From Olivibacter domesticus (GTDB taxonomy: Bacteria; Bacteroidota; Bacteroidia; Sphingobacteriales; Sphingobacteriaceae), in assembly GCF_900109575.1 (NCBI RefSeq), contig NZ_FOAF01000001.1:124001-188000 (forward strand): 64,000 nucleotides of DNA, given 5' to 3'. The notes beneath the pieces are model-generated. The model was not told the DNA's origin, did no database searches, and saw only the letters and a program-made list of their open reading frames with translations. The position numbers were made by a program, and so were the translations under genes. Positions 26,840-35,526 of this stretch are shown here, one piece after another. Every line of letters starts with the position of its first letter. The first letter of the stretch is position 1.

Positions 26840-26923
26840 CTTGTTTACTTCTTTATTTTTGACTTCAACAATTCGTTCAGATTAATAACTGGCAAAATAA
26901 AATCTTTAAATGGAGTGTCAGCT
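26840..26923 (-). pseudogene. 3'-end fragment of the SecB-like chaperone gene
   Basis: Bases 26840-26923 match 41859-41944 closely. They encode on the minus strand the end of the SecB-like protein (TPLKDFILPIISPNELLKSK equivalent). The rest of the gene and the toxin and antitoxin genes are absent here. Confidence 0.75.
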
Positions 26924-27021
26924 GCTTAACGCTGGACTTTTTTGGACATCTCTGACCGTATTTTATTTTTGGTATCATTAGATTTTTATATTTTAGATGA
27001 TCGTTAATTAAAGAATATTTT

Positions 27022-27552
27022 ATGCGTCATTCCATCTTGATTTTTCTGTTAATCTTTTCTCTGAAAACTTCCGCTCAAGAATATTTTAAGCTAAGCATTA
27101 CAGACTTTCAAGGAACACCAGATGCAAAAGTTTCTTTTCTCGCCTATACCCAATGGAGATTAAATTATCGCTTCAATATAACAGTATTGAATAAAACTTA
27201 TACACCAGAATTTAAAGTGGTTTTAATGCTCGATAAAGATGCTTCCTGGATTAAAACAAATGAAATAAAAAAAGAGCGCTTAGCATATGTCCTGAATCAT
27301 GAACAGGGGCATTTTAAAATAGGCGCAATTGCAAAAAAAGAGCTCCTACAACAATTCCAAGCATTTACCTACAGTAAAAATTATAAAGCTGAAGCCGATT
27401 CCATATTTCAGAAAGTGGTTACCAAATACAAGACCATTGAACAGCAATACGACAAAGAAATTCATGCTGCCAAAGACACTGTACAGCAATATAAATGGGA
27501 CGCTTACCTAGAAGAAAGTTTCCACAAAAAATTTGTCACAGATGTTAGATAA
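27022..27552 (+). CDS. Secreted DUF922-type putative Zn-protease
   Basis: This 176-residue protein has a signal peptide (IFLLIFSLKTSAQ, residue about 18). Its VLNHEQGHFKIGAI block (about residues 92-105) carries HExxH and matches the DUF922 family of small secreted proteins thought to be zinc-dependent peptidases. The C-terminal half is helical and charged. The third zinc ligand cannot be assigned from sequence alone. It stands 43 bp before a truncated copy of the PH-like membrane protein gene. Confidence 0.7.
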   Translation: MRHSILIFLLIFSLKTSAQEYFKLSITDFQGTPDAKVSFLAYTQWRLNYRFNITVLNKTYTPEFKVVLMLDKDASWIKTNEIKKERLAYVLNHEQGHFKIGAIAKKELLQQFQAFTYSKNYKAEADSIFQKVVTKYKTIEQQYDKEIHAAKDTVQQYKWDAYLEESFHKKFVTDVR

Positions 27553-27594
27553 TGTATGAAGAGCTGCTATGTTGCCGAGATCCTTTAAATAACA

Positions 27595-27663
27595 ATGACA
27601 TACATATTAAACGAAGAAGGAGTAAAATACTTAAATAAACAGATTAAAGTGAGCCCTTTTTAA
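27595..27663 (+). pseudogene. 5' remnant of the YcxB/PH-like membrane protein gene
   Basis: MTYILNEEGVKYLNKQIKV matches the first 19 residues of the protein at 44280. It then runs into SPF and a TAA. The last 7 codons of the same gene survive at 29134-29157, so a 1.5-kb segment with the gene at 27753 replaced or interrupted the middle. Confidence 0.75.
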
Positions 27664-27752
27664 TTAATAATAATAATCGGTTTCTGTTAGGGAAAGGAAA
27701 CAAAACTAAACCGACCATGTTACAATTAATCATTTATGTTCGGAGCAGTGAT

Positions 27753-28934
27753 ATGCGTCAATTTAGAAAACTGACTTATCTCAGTATGCTGATTTGTCTT
27801 CCTATTCTTGGATATAGTCAAGTTGTATTACAAGGTAAAGTGGTCAACGGCCAAAATGATAAACCAATTTCCGGGGCCAGTGTATTTCTAAATAGCTCCA
27901 GCATAGGCAGCAGTGCCAACGCTCTTGGTGAATTCAGTTTTCCGATCAGTCAGCCAGGTAATTATGAAGTCGTTGTCTCTTCAATCGGCTACGAGCCATT
28001 GGTTTTTATGTTGCAAGTAACCGAAGAGAAGCTTGCCCCACGATTAATTAAACTGAAACCTGCACCGAATATATTGGACGAAGTGGTTATAGAAGCCAAT
28101 CCTGGGGCAGGATGGCGCAAGTGGGGTCGGGTTTTCGAGGAGGCATTTATTGGTACGGGAAGAAACGCCCGTTCTTGTAGAATATTAAACAAAGAGGATA
28201 TTTACTTCGAATATAATAAGGAGCAGCATATACTTCGGGCTTTTGCTCGCAAACCTATTGTTGTTGAGAATAAAGCGCTCGGATATACCATTAACTATCT
28301 GTTGCAAGGTTTTCATATCGATTACCGAAATAAGATCCAATTCTACGCTGGTTATCCGCATTTCGCTAATATTAAAGTGGGGAAGAAGTTTGAGAGACGC
28401 CGTGAACGTTCTTATACAAATTCTCTTATGCATTTCATTCGAAGTCTTTATCAGAACAACCTTGCCGAACAAGGTTTTGAAATGCGTTATATAGCTAAAA
28501 GCCCCAATAAGGAGAAATTCCGTGTGAAGGGAATTTATAAGAACAATAAAGGTCACTCTGATGATTCTCTTGCCTACTATAGAGAAGTTTTGAAACAAGC
28601 CGATACATTGTCGCTTCTTTCCCCACAGCTCTTAACGGCCGATAGCGTTATTAAAGTTGATGCCAATGGAAATAAGTGGTTGTCATGTACACATGATCTT
28701 CAAATTGTTGGCAATAAGATCAAAGAAGATCCATTATATGTAAGTCAACAACTGAAAACAAATAGGGGAGTACAACATCCAGTTTCGATACTTCAATTTA
28801 AAATAGGAAGGCAGATCGTAATAGATGCGAACGGTACCTATTATGATCCCCGTGACCTCTTATGTAGCGCTTACTGGGGCTGGGCAAGTCGTATTGCGGA
28901 TATGGTACCTTTAGATTACAAAGCAAAGCACTAA
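27753..28934 (+). CDS. Outer-membrane-type protein with CarboxypepD_reg-like domain
   Basis: I chose the ATG at 27753 (MRQFRKLTYLSMLICLPI) because a signal peptide starts there. An in-frame ATG 36 bp upstream gives a poor signal. The protein has about 393 residues. A carboxypeptidase-regulatory-like beta-sandwich (VVLQGKVVNGQNDKPISGAS to about residue 95) ends in EVVIEANPG, as in TonB-linked proteins. The rest (FEEAFIGTGRNARSCRILN) is a domain often found in Bacteroidota surface proteins of unknown role. No barrel is obvious. It sits inside a copy of the PH-like gene, so it may have been inserted there. Confidence 0.7.
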   Translation: MRQFRKLTYLSMLICLPILGYSQVVLQGKVVNGQNDKPISGASVFLNSSSIGSSANALGEFSFPISQPGNYEVVVSSIGYEPLVFMLQVTEEKLAPRLIKLKPAPNILDEVVIEANPGAGWRKWGRVFEEAFIGTGRNARSCRILNKEDIYFEYNKEQHILRAFARKPIVVENKALGYTINYLLQGFHIDYRNKIQFYAGYPHFANIKVGKKFERRRERSYTNSLMHFIRSLYQNNLAEQGFEMRYIAKSPNKEKFRVKGIYKNNKGHSDDSLAYYREVLKQADTLSLLSPQLLTADSVIKVDANGNKWLSCTHDLQIVGNKIKEDPLYVSQQLKTNRGVQHPVSILQFKIGRQIVIDANGTYYDPRDLLCSAYWGWASRIADMVPLDYKAKH

Positions 28935-29133
28935 AAGATTAAGTCCGTCGATTTATCGTCCCATTCTCCAGATTCAAGATCAGATTTCAGTCTGTTCACC
29001 CCATTGCAAATACTAAAACACTTATTTTTTTGAATAACAATGTCTTTAAGTTCTTCTAAAAATAGAAGCTATTGAAGCTAAACCCTACTTGCCGGTTCAG
29101 CTCATTTAAAATTCAAGACCAATCATGTCTTAT

Positions 29134-29157
29134 TTAACTGAGCGTAAATATCAATGA
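29134..29157 (+). pseudogene. 3' remnant of the YcxB/PH-like membrane protein gene
   Basis: LTERKYQ and its stop overlap the next ATG exactly as LTELKYQ does at 44763-44783. It is the far end of the interrupted gene whose start is at 27595. Between 28935 and 29133 no gene was seen. Confidence 0.6.
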
Positions 29158-29339
29158 AAAAGACAACAATCATTATCGCATTATTCATAGGATTTGTAAT
29201 AACTGCTTTTCAATTATACAGCATAAACCACCAGTTTGGACAAGTAGAGATTCTCACTTTGATATTTTTAGCGGTTCTAATTGGTGTTATCATGTTTTTG
29301 TCTTACGAAAGAAAAGCTAAACTGTTAAATTTTTACTAA
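29154..29339 (+). CDS. Small two-helix membrane protein
   Basis: This 61-residue protein has two predicted membrane helices (TTIIIALFIGFVITAFQLY and VEILTLIFLAVLIGVIMFL). A close paralogue lies at 44780-44947 in the same position between the PH-like gene and the Rpn gene. The two differ at the C-terminus because of a one-base difference in a T-run (5 against 6 Ts). Its function is unknown. Conservation in both modules suggests it belongs with the PH-like or Rpn gene. Confidence 0.6.
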   Translation: MKKTTIIIALFIGFVITAFQLYSINHQFGQVEILTLIFLAVLIGVIMFLSYERKAKLLNFY

Positions 29340-29399
29340 AAATATTAGCTAATAAAATAGATTTTACGTATCTTTACTGAAACCAAAATCTATTAACCA

Positions 29400-30278
29400 A
29401 TGACCAAAGAGACCTATCCCCAACCGGGTAAATTTATTGATCCATTGAGCGACTGGGGTTTCCGGCATTATTTCGACAGCGAACCCAATAAAGAAATACT
29501 GATTGAATTTCTGAATGACCTGTTTGAAGGCGAAAAGCATATTGAAACCTTGGAACGGGGGCCTACAGAACATGACGGAGATAGTGAGGAAGATAAACGA
29601 GTGATCTTTGACTTACACTGTCGTGGCAGTAATGGAGAGTACTTTATCATCGAGATGCAACGTATCCGGCAGGAATATTTCAAAGACAGGGCGCTCTATT
29701 ACACCTCCCGTCTAATTCAACGCCAGTTGCCAAAAGGTAAAGCTTTTAATAGCTACCAGCTACCCGAAGTTTTCCTCATCGCTTTCTTGGAATTTCGTAT
29801 GGATCAGCTGCAGCAGATAAATTATTTTCATGATATTGCATTGTGCAATAAATCAACGGGAGAAGTTTTTTACAAAAAATTTGGCTTTAAATTCATAGAA
29901 CTTCCTAATTTTGTAAAAGAAGGGGATGAACTGGAAAGTGAAAGGGATAAATGGTTCTATCTGCTCAAACACATGAGCAAGATGAATAAGATACCCAAAT
30001 TTTTGGATAAGCGCGTTTTTAAACTTATCTTTAAGATAGGAGAAGTGTCAAAATTAAAAAAGGAGGAACGTATGGCGTATGAAGCAAGTTTAAAAGCCAA
30101 ATGGGACACGCAGAATGCTTTTGATTATGCAATAAAAAAAACGCAGGAAGAAGAACAAGCCAAGGCAGAAGCCGAGAAGCTTAAGTCCGCACATTCATTA
30201 AAGGAACTTGGTGTTTTGACAAACCAACAAATAGCGAAAAGCTTAAAGCTTCCTTTGGAAGTAGTAGAGAAACTATAA
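29400..30278 (+). CDS. Rpn-family PD-(D/E)XK nuclease/transposase-like protein, copy A
   Basis: This 292-residue protein matches the PD-(D/E)XK nuclease family transposase group. It begins PGKFIDPLSDWGFRHYFDSE, a classic start with the conserved DxxFK/R-like block. The nuclease core reads RVIFDLHCRGSNGEYFIIEM followed by Q (D.....ExQ). The C-terminal region is charged, with a predicted coiled coil at about 225-265 and a final IAKSLKLPLEVVEKL helix. Rpn proteins promote recA-independent recombination. The gene is about 90% like the one at 45026, and both carry the same terminator and family 1 repeat. Confidence 0.85.
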   Translation: MTKETYPQPGKFIDPLSDWGFRHYFDSEPNKEILIEFLNDLFEGEKHIETLERGPTEHDGDSEEDKRVIFDLHCRGSNGEYFIIEMQRIRQEYFKDRALYYTSRLIQRQLPKGKAFNSYQLPEVFLIAFLEFRMDQLQQINYFHDIALCNKSTGEVFYKKFGFKFIELPNFVKEGDELESERDKWFYLLKHMSKMNKIPKFLDKRVFKLIFKIGEVSKLKKEERMAYEASLKAKWDTQNAFDYAIKKTQEEEQAKAEAEKLKSAHSLKELGVLTNQQIAKSLKLPLEVVEKL

Positions 30279-30303
30279 AGTTAATCGGTATACGAATAAA
30301 ATC

Positions 30304-30337
30304 AAGCCATGCATCTGGAAATGCGTGGCTTTTTTTC
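30304..30337 (+). terminator. Rho-independent terminator of Rpn copy A
   Basis: AAGCCATGCATCTGG and AAATGCGTGGCTT form an 11-bp-class stem followed by TTTTTT. Nearly the same hairpin stands at 13868 and 45909. Confidence 0.85.
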
Positions 30338-30535
30338 TTATAGGTCGCGGGTAAGTCAAACGGGGCTCCCGCGCGTACGAACAAAACGACCTTCTAGAAT
30401 GAGCGTAAAGAAAATTCAGTTAGATGAAGAGGATATAAGGGCTGTGAAGAAGCGAGGAGAGGGTATTGGGGGGAGCGGCTCCACAGAACTGCGGGTAAGA
30501 ACTGAATTTTTAGCGAGCGCTAGACAGCCTTGACT
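30338..30535. repeat. Dispersed structured repeat, family 1, copy 5 (type B)
   Basis: Outer arms GAAAATTCAGTT (30410-30421) and AACTGAATTTTT (30500-30511) pair over 11 bp plus one G-T. The inner CTGTG...CACAG pair is kept. It begins right after the T-run of the Rpn terminator. Confidence 0.7.
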
Positions 30536-31030
30536 TTTGTGTTGGTTTATTCATCAGTGCTTGTTTTCAGAGGTACTCATGAGCTCGAAGCAAAGCTTCT
30601 CGGTTGTGTTAAGACAAAGCAACAAAGTAATTCTCATTATTCCCTTGCAAATAATAAAGCCCTTAATTACATTAATACTGTCGGCGTATATGAAAAGAAT
30701 TGGACAAGATTGAACGGCATTGAAACAGCTAAATGCAAAAGCCCACGAAAATCCAACAATCGTTGTCATTAGAAAAGTAATAACCATCATAAATGGATTT
30801 CCAAGTACGTTGAAAGTAAACCAACCTGCCACCGCACTAATTAATTATAATTCGAATCTCATTAAGGAAAGTTTCCCCGACCGCCAGCATGGTTGTTGGC
30901 GGCATTAAGCCACGCACAGTCAGCTCGGGTTATGATTTATTGACATTTGTCACACTGCTTTTGTAACAAATGTCCTCTTTCCCCGGGCATCATATTACTC
31001 ACCTTTGTTTCATAAGAATATAATAGGAAA
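30536..31030. other. Non-coding stretch with repeat debris
   Basis: It holds the extended flank of family 1 (matching 14110-14140) and a block of family 2 (TTGCAAATAATAAAGCCCTT near 30646). A short open frame at about 30720-30815 (LKQLNAKAHENPTIVVIRKV, then ITIINGF) faintly resembles the C-terminus of IS110-type transposases. It is too short to call. The promoter of the SDR gene must lie near the right end. Confidence 0.4.
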
Positions 31031-31783
31031 ATGAAACTAAAGAATAAGGTAGCCATAGTTACAGGGGCATCAAAAGGAATAGGCGCATCCATTGCCACTT
31101 ATTATGCGGCAGAAGGTGCAAGGGTAGTTGTGAATTATGCTTCAAGTAAAGACGGCGCAGATAAAGTGGTTAAAACCATAACCGGAAATGGCGGTACGGC
31201 GATCGCGCTGCAGGCCGATGTATCAAAGGAAGCAGACGTGATCCGTTTATTTCAGGAAACGAAAGATACCTTTGGCACGTTGGACATCCTGGTAAATAAT
31301 GCAGGCGTTTATGTTTATGAACCGATTGAAGCAGTATCAGAGGCTACTATCCAACAGCATTTGAACATCAATATAATGGGTGCGGTATTATCTATCCGCG
31401 AAGCCGTAAGATCATTTGGTGACAAAGGTGGAAACATTATCAATATCAGTTCGGTAGCAGGCAAAGTGCCAATGGCAACAGGATCAGTGTATTCTGCAAC
31501 AAAAGCAGCGTTAGATGCCGTTACAATAGCACTGTCAAAAGAATTCAGCGGTAGGAATATCCGTATCAATTCTATTTTGCCGGGTGCTGTAGAAACTGAA
31601 GGTACACATACCTCTGGGGTGATCGGCAGCGATTTTGAAAAAGTATTAATAGAACATACACCGCTCGGTCGTATGGGACAGCCGGAAGATATCGCTAAAG
31701 TGGCGTTGTTCCTGGCTTCTGATGATTCGGCCTGGATAACCGGTGAGAAGATCTCCGTTTCAGGCGGCATTTACGGCTTATAA
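31031..31783 (+). CDS. Short-chain dehydrogenase/reductase (FabG-like)
   Basis: This 250-residue classical SDR has the NAD(P)-binding TGASKGIG motif (residues 12-19), NNAG at about 87-90, the catalytic Ser in INISSVAG and YSATK (about 155-159), and the C-terminal GEKISVSGGIYG. Such enzymes reduce or oxidise a keto/alcohol substrate, which cannot be predicted here. It is followed after 26 bp by a second SDR gene and then by a Crp/Fnr regulator on the same strand. Confidence 0.9.
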   Translation: MKLKNKVAIVTGASKGIGASIATYYAAEGARVVVNYASSKDGADKVVKTITGNGGTAIALQADVSKEADVIRLFQETKDTFGTLDILVNNAGVYVYEPIEAVSEATIQQHLNINIMGAVLSIREAVRSFGDKGGNIINISSVAGKVPMATGSVYSATKAALDAVTIALSKEFSGRNIRINSILPGAVETEGTHTSGVIGSDFEKVLIEHTPLGRMGQPEDIAKVALFLASDDSAWITGEKISVSGGIYGL

Positions 31784-31809
31784 TTTTCACAAAAATAGAT
31801 TTAATAGAA

Positions 31810-32580
31810 ATGAGCAAATTAAAAAATAAAATAGCAGTAATAACCGGGGGCAACAGCGGCATCGGGTTCGGTATTGCAGAAGCATTTAAAAAAGAAGGCG
31901 TGACAGGCACGATCACCGGACGAAATCAGGAGACACTTGACCGGTCGGTTAAAGAACTTGGATCAGGTTTTACAGGTATAGCAGCCGACGTAACAAAGAT
32001 GGCAGACCTGGAGCGGGTTTTTAAAAGCACATTTGAAAAGTTCGGCAAGATCGATACGCTGGTTGTGAATGCAGGCGGCGTAGTAGACGGTAGCCCGATG
32101 GCAAGCATCACTGACGTTACAGAAGATAACTATGATGGATATATGGACCTGAATTTAAAGAGTGCTTACTTTACCGTTCAAAAAGCGCTTCCCTATTTAA
32201 ATGACGGGGCCTCCATTATTTTAATTGGGTCCAGCGCTGCACACCGCGCTGCGCCGGGAATGACGATATATGCCGCTGCTAAGGCTGCAATTATATCATT
32301 GGCTAAAGGGCTGTCGCTCGATCTGTTGGAAAGAAAGATCAGGGTAAATACCTTATCGCCCGGTTCTATTGATACGCCGGCATTTGACAAGTTGGTACCT
32401 CATGAACTGGTAGAACAGGTAAAACAAGCGTGGACAGACCTGATTCCGGTAAACCGGATGGGACACCCGGCTGATATAGGAAATGCGGCGGTTTTCCTTG
32501 CTTCTGACGACTCTTCCTTTATTGTAGGAACGGAGATACTTTCAGACGGAGGTATGACGAATATCAGTTTAATGAAATAA
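31810..32580 (+). CDS. Short-chain dehydrogenase/reductase
   Basis: This 256-residue classical SDR has TGGNSGIGFGIA near the N-terminus, VNAGG (about 89), LIGSSAAHRAAPG (catalytic Ser) and YAAAKAA (about 157). It ends GTEILSDGGMTN. It shares the SDR scaffold with the preceding gene but is clearly different in sequence. The two genes, 26 bp apart, probably form an operon. Confidence 0.9.
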   Translation: MSKLKNKIAVITGGNSGIGFGIAEAFKKEGVTGTITGRNQETLDRSVKELGSGFTGIAADVTKMADLERVFKSTFEKFGKIDTLVVNAGGVVDGSPMASITDVTEDNYDGYMDLNLKSAYFTVQKALPYLNDGASIILIGSSAAHRAAPGMTIYAAAKAAIISLAKGLSLDLLERKIRVNTLSPGSIDTPAFDKLVPHELVEQVKQAWTDLIPVNRMGHPADIGNAAVFLASDDSSFIVGTEILSDGGMTNISLMK

Positions 32581-32728
32581 TCCAATAGAAAATCGCAGTT
32601 AGCCACCAATTACCTGGCTATGTTCCGCCTTACGGCAAGATAATGCAGCGTCATTTGAACAACATATTTCATAAAGTTGTATAAGAGAATCGGTGGCTTT
32701 TAAATAGCTTTGTGAAAAAGTTGTTCAA

Positions 32729-33313
32729 ATGTTTGGATCACTCGCAGAATATCTTGTTGAAAAAGGTGGGCTTACATCAGGTGAACTGGAACTGGTAAAA
32801 CATGTTTCTGTTCAAAAAAAAATCCGTAAAAATCAATATTTACTAGAAGAAGGCGATAATAGTGATTTTATTGGCTTTGTTGTCAAAGGGAGTTTCCGGC
32901 TATTCCGGATAGGAGAAGCCGGCGTGGAACATATCATGAGGTTCGCTATCGAAAATTGGTGGATATCAGACTACACCAGTTTTATGACCGGCCAGTCATC
33001 CCATTGTTACATCGAAGCACTTGAAGATAGTGAGTTGATCTTGTTCTCCAAAGAGCACTGGGAGCAATTGCTGGTTACGATCCCTAATTTCAAACAGATG
33101 ATCGACAAACTGTCCGCTAAAAATTTCGAAGCGCATCAGAACAGGATCTACAGCAATATAAGCGAAACGGCTGAGGTAAGATATGACAACTTTGTCAGGC
33201 TATACCCAACCATATATAATCGTATACCTTTGTATATGATCGCATCCTTTCTTGGCCTAACACGGGAAACATTAAGTCGCGTCAGAAAGCAAACTACAAA
33301 AAGAGCCGTTTGA
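32729..33313 (+). CDS. Crp/Fnr-family transcriptional regulator
   Basis: This 194-residue protein has an N-terminal cyclic-nucleotide-binding-like beta-roll (KIRKNQYLLEEGDNSDFIGF, then VVKGSFRLFRIGEAGVEHI) and a short C-terminal helix-turn-helix (IASFLGLTRETLSRVRKQ). Bacteroidota members of this group usually lack the cAMP-binding Arg-Ser pair, as here, so the signal is unknown. It lies 148 bp after the SDR pair on the same strand and may control it. Confidence 0.85.
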   Translation: MFGSLAEYLVEKGGLTSGELELVKHVSVQKKIRKNQYLLEEGDNSDFIGFVVKGSFRLFRIGEAGVEHIMRFAIENWWISDYTSFMTGQSSHCYIEALEDSELILFSKEHWEQLLVTIPNFKQMIDKLSAKNFEAHQNRIYSNISETAEVRYDNFVRLYPTIYNRIPLYMIASFLGLTRETLSRVRKQTTKRAV

Positions 33314-33622
33314 TATGCGCCATGGTTAATATCAAGTGTTACTTCAATTCATCAACACTTTTAATTTCACAATGCAGCCTCATTTTTGTTTATTTTTAAA
33401 GATTTGTCCAAGTATATTTTAGGTTCTTTTGTGTTTTTTTAATCAAAAAACCTTTGGCAATTTCTGCATTAACGTCATCGTCAGTCTTACTCGAGGAACC
33501 CGAAACCAGATGCTTCTACCTGATGATGTCGTTGTTAGACGGTATTGTCATGGAATTTCTAATCTGTTTAAGCTATATATGCCTCAATGTGCAAAAGTCT
33601 AGGCAACTTTTTACCTATTGTC
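33314..33622. other. Non-coding stretch between convergent genes
   Basis: It is the 3' space between the Crp/Fnr gene and the kinase gene on the other strand. I see no gene, repeat or strong hairpin in it. Confidence 0.4.
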
Positions 33623-34627
33623 TCATACATCATCATTATTATCCCAATAAGTTTCCACCATATTTCTTAAAAATCCGGTAGTCCATTTTAAGTGTGGGGG
33701 TTGCGTAAATACATAAAATTGGTCGTGGGTGGTATGAAATCCCATATAAAAGAGCCAAAAACCTAAACCGAGATAGGGTACTATAGCCAATTCCTGTTCG
33801 GTAATCGGGCGGCATTTGCGATATGCATCCAAGAAAATAGCATATGCATCAAGGGCTGCTTGTTGTGTCATCCTTCCGGTATAAACATCCAGTATAAGGT
33901 GTTGCCAAAAGGTCACGATATCATTCACCAACCACCCATATCCCATAAAGTCAAAATCAAAAAAAGTCACCGAATCACCGTCAAAATGAAAGTTTTTTGG
34001 AAGGAAGTCAAAGTGGCAATAACCGTTATAAAATCCGGATGTATCCAGTTGCGAAAACTTTTTTTTAACCAAATCTGCTTTTTCTAGTAGCCAAGCGTAC
34101 CCTTCAGCATCTTCCGAGAAAGCTGATTCCAACATTTCCAGAGGTTTGAAAAGAGTTGTTTCCAGATTAAAATTCCATCTTTCTCCACCTGGTCTGATTG
34201 CAGAGGAGACATTGTGAAAGCGTGCCATTTCATAGCCTAGATTGCGAAGTTGGTTTTTATTTAATAATCTCAATGAACGACCAGGTGCGTAGCTAAATAA
34301 TACGGCGTGTCTTTCCCCTTCAACCGCTCCTAGGTTCTGTACAGCTTCTCCGGAAATATCTAGAATCGGATAAGAAACGGATACATCAGCCTGCTTTAAA
34401 GCCAACAATAAGCTCACTTCCTCTTTTATCTGTGGCAGGTTCCGGTGAGAAGAGCGGTAAACACGAAGTATAAAACGGTTTCCAGACGATTCAACCAAAT
34501 AAGTATCACCAACCCCACGAGTCAAAAATGTGCAATGAACATTTCTTAAATTATACTTTTCTGAAATAAGTGAGGATAGTGCTGTAGGGCAGAGGGTGGA
34601 GTAAGTCGCAGGGAATACAGATTTCAT
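33623..34627 (-). CDS. APH-type phosphotransferase (homoserine kinase II-like)
   Basis: This 334-residue protein has the aminoglycoside phosphotransferase/choline kinase fold. The N-lobe reads RGVGDTYLVESSGNRFILRV, with Lys replaced by Arg in the FILRVYR strand. The catalytic loop is YCHFDFLPKNFHFD (about residue 205) and the metal-binding motif is FFDFDFMGYG. The substrate could be a small amino alcohol or homoserine-like compound. It is monocistronic. Confidence 0.8.
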   Translation of the reverse strand: MKSVFPATYSTLCPTALSSLISEKYNLRNVHCTFLTRGVGDTYLVESSGNRFILRVYRSSHRNLPQIKEEVSLLLALKQADVSVSYPILDISGEAVQNLGAVEGERHAVLFSYAPGRSLRLLNKNQLRNLGYEMARFHNVSSAIRPGGERWNFNLETTLFKPLEMLESAFSEDAEGYAWLLEKADLVKKKFSQLDTSGFYNGYCHFDFLPKNFHFDGDSVTFFDFDFMGYGWLVNDIVTFWQHLILDVYTGRMTQQAALDAYAIFLDAYRKCRPITEQELAIVPYLGLGFWLFYMGFHTTHDQFYVFTQPPHLKWTTGFLRNMVETYWDNNDDV

Positions 34628-34846
34628 GTGCTAAAGATAAATAAAACAGAAGAGCTTACCATCGTAGACGGATCTAATGGATTGACATCCTGATTGTAGT
34701 CTTTAAATCCTAATGTAAAGATATTCGTAGCCGTTTTAGCGGTAATATCGATCTTTGCGATCGCATTATTCGCAATAACCAAGCATGTGTCAAAGTAACC
34801 CATAGTTTCCTGTGTCTCACACCCAATTATCAAAACCGGATAAAAA

Positions 34847-34882
34847 TGTGCGTTTTCGGACATAAGTGTCCGCTTTCGGACA
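34847..34882. promoter_or_regulatory. Paired operators upstream of the FtsX remnant
   Basis: TGTGCGTTTTCGGACA (34847-34862) and TGTCCGCTTTCGGACA (34867-34882) are inverted repeats with starts 20 bp apart. The second is a perfect TGTCCG-N4-CGGACA dyad. They match the pair at 9226-9262. Confidence 0.6.
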
Positions 34883-34932
34883 GCTGCAAAAAAGAGGTTG
34901 CTTATCTGTGTTAAATAACGTGTTTTTTAACA

Positions 34933-34948
34933 TGGCAATATCATTGTT
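34933..34948 (+). promoter_or_regulatory. Predicted sigma-54 (-24/-12) promoter of the FtsX remnant
   Basis: TGGCAATATCATTGTT has GG-N10-GT, the same form as at 9317-9332. It sits 51 bp after the second operator and directly before the truncated gene. Confidence 0.5.
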
Positions 34949-34953
34949 AAAAA

Positions 34954-35235
34954 ATCGGCGTACGCAAGGTATTGGGAGCGCAGGTCGGTACCATTGTAAG
35001 GTTGCTGTCGATTGATTTCATCAAGCTTGCGGGACTCGCTTTCCTGATCGCATCACCGATCGCGTGGTATGCAATGCATCAATGGCTACAGGGATTTAAC
35101 TACCGCATTGCCGTGCCTTGGCAGGTGTTTATGTTGACAGGCCTATTGGCAATGGTCATCGCCATATTGACCGTGAGTTGGCAGGCCATCCGGGCGGCAG
35201 TGGCAAATCCGGTGGAGAGTTTGAAGGATGAATAG
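34954..35235 (+). pseudogene. C-terminal fragment of an FtsX-type permease gene
   Basis: From 34954 the frame reads IGVRKVLGAQVGTIVRLLSI, then a final transmembrane region and NPVESLKDE, then TAG. This is only the last FtsX domain (about 93 of 800 residues). The native promoter and operators still stand directly upstream, so the gene has lost everything between its 5' leader and its last domain by an internal deletion. A start codon for expression is lacking. Confidence 0.85.
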
Positions 35236-35329
35236 CTGGGGGCCACATATGATCAGAGGGGAAAAGTTGAGTGTATATGGCGAGAACCTCATCTCCTACA
35301 CTTCACGGATTTATTTGGTTTCCATTCAA

Positions 35330-35461
35330 TATCTCCGTCCCGCATTGCCAATAGCCAATGCTAACGTATTTGCAAGATTAAAATGCGGTGCTACTTGAGG
35401 GCAATTTTGCGTCTTGTCTGCTGTTTTTATATTGCTATCAAATAAAATAATCACATGTTCA
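35330..35461 (-). pseudogene. Fragment of the TAC toxin gene
   Basis: Bases 35330-35461 match 42777-42920 of the toxin gene over 130 bp with small deletions. They cover the VVILFDGDIKTADQAQNCPQ region to the C-terminus. It lies 66 bp downstream of the Fic gene on the same strand. Confidence 0.8.
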
Positions 35462-35526
35462 CGGTGAGCCTCAAAATAAAGTACGGGGATATTCTGAAAG
35501 CCGACACCTTTAGTGTTATCACAGCA

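Noticed and set aside
30720-30815. Short frame resembling an IS110 transposase C-terminus
   Set aside because: Only about 30 residues are similar by eye, there are no other transposase parts and no ends of an insertion sequence were found.
34624-34863. 79-codon minus-strand frame next to the kinase gene
   Set aside because: It starts inside the operator region of the FtsX remnant and shows no family motif. It could be a decayed gene end but I cannot support it as a gene.
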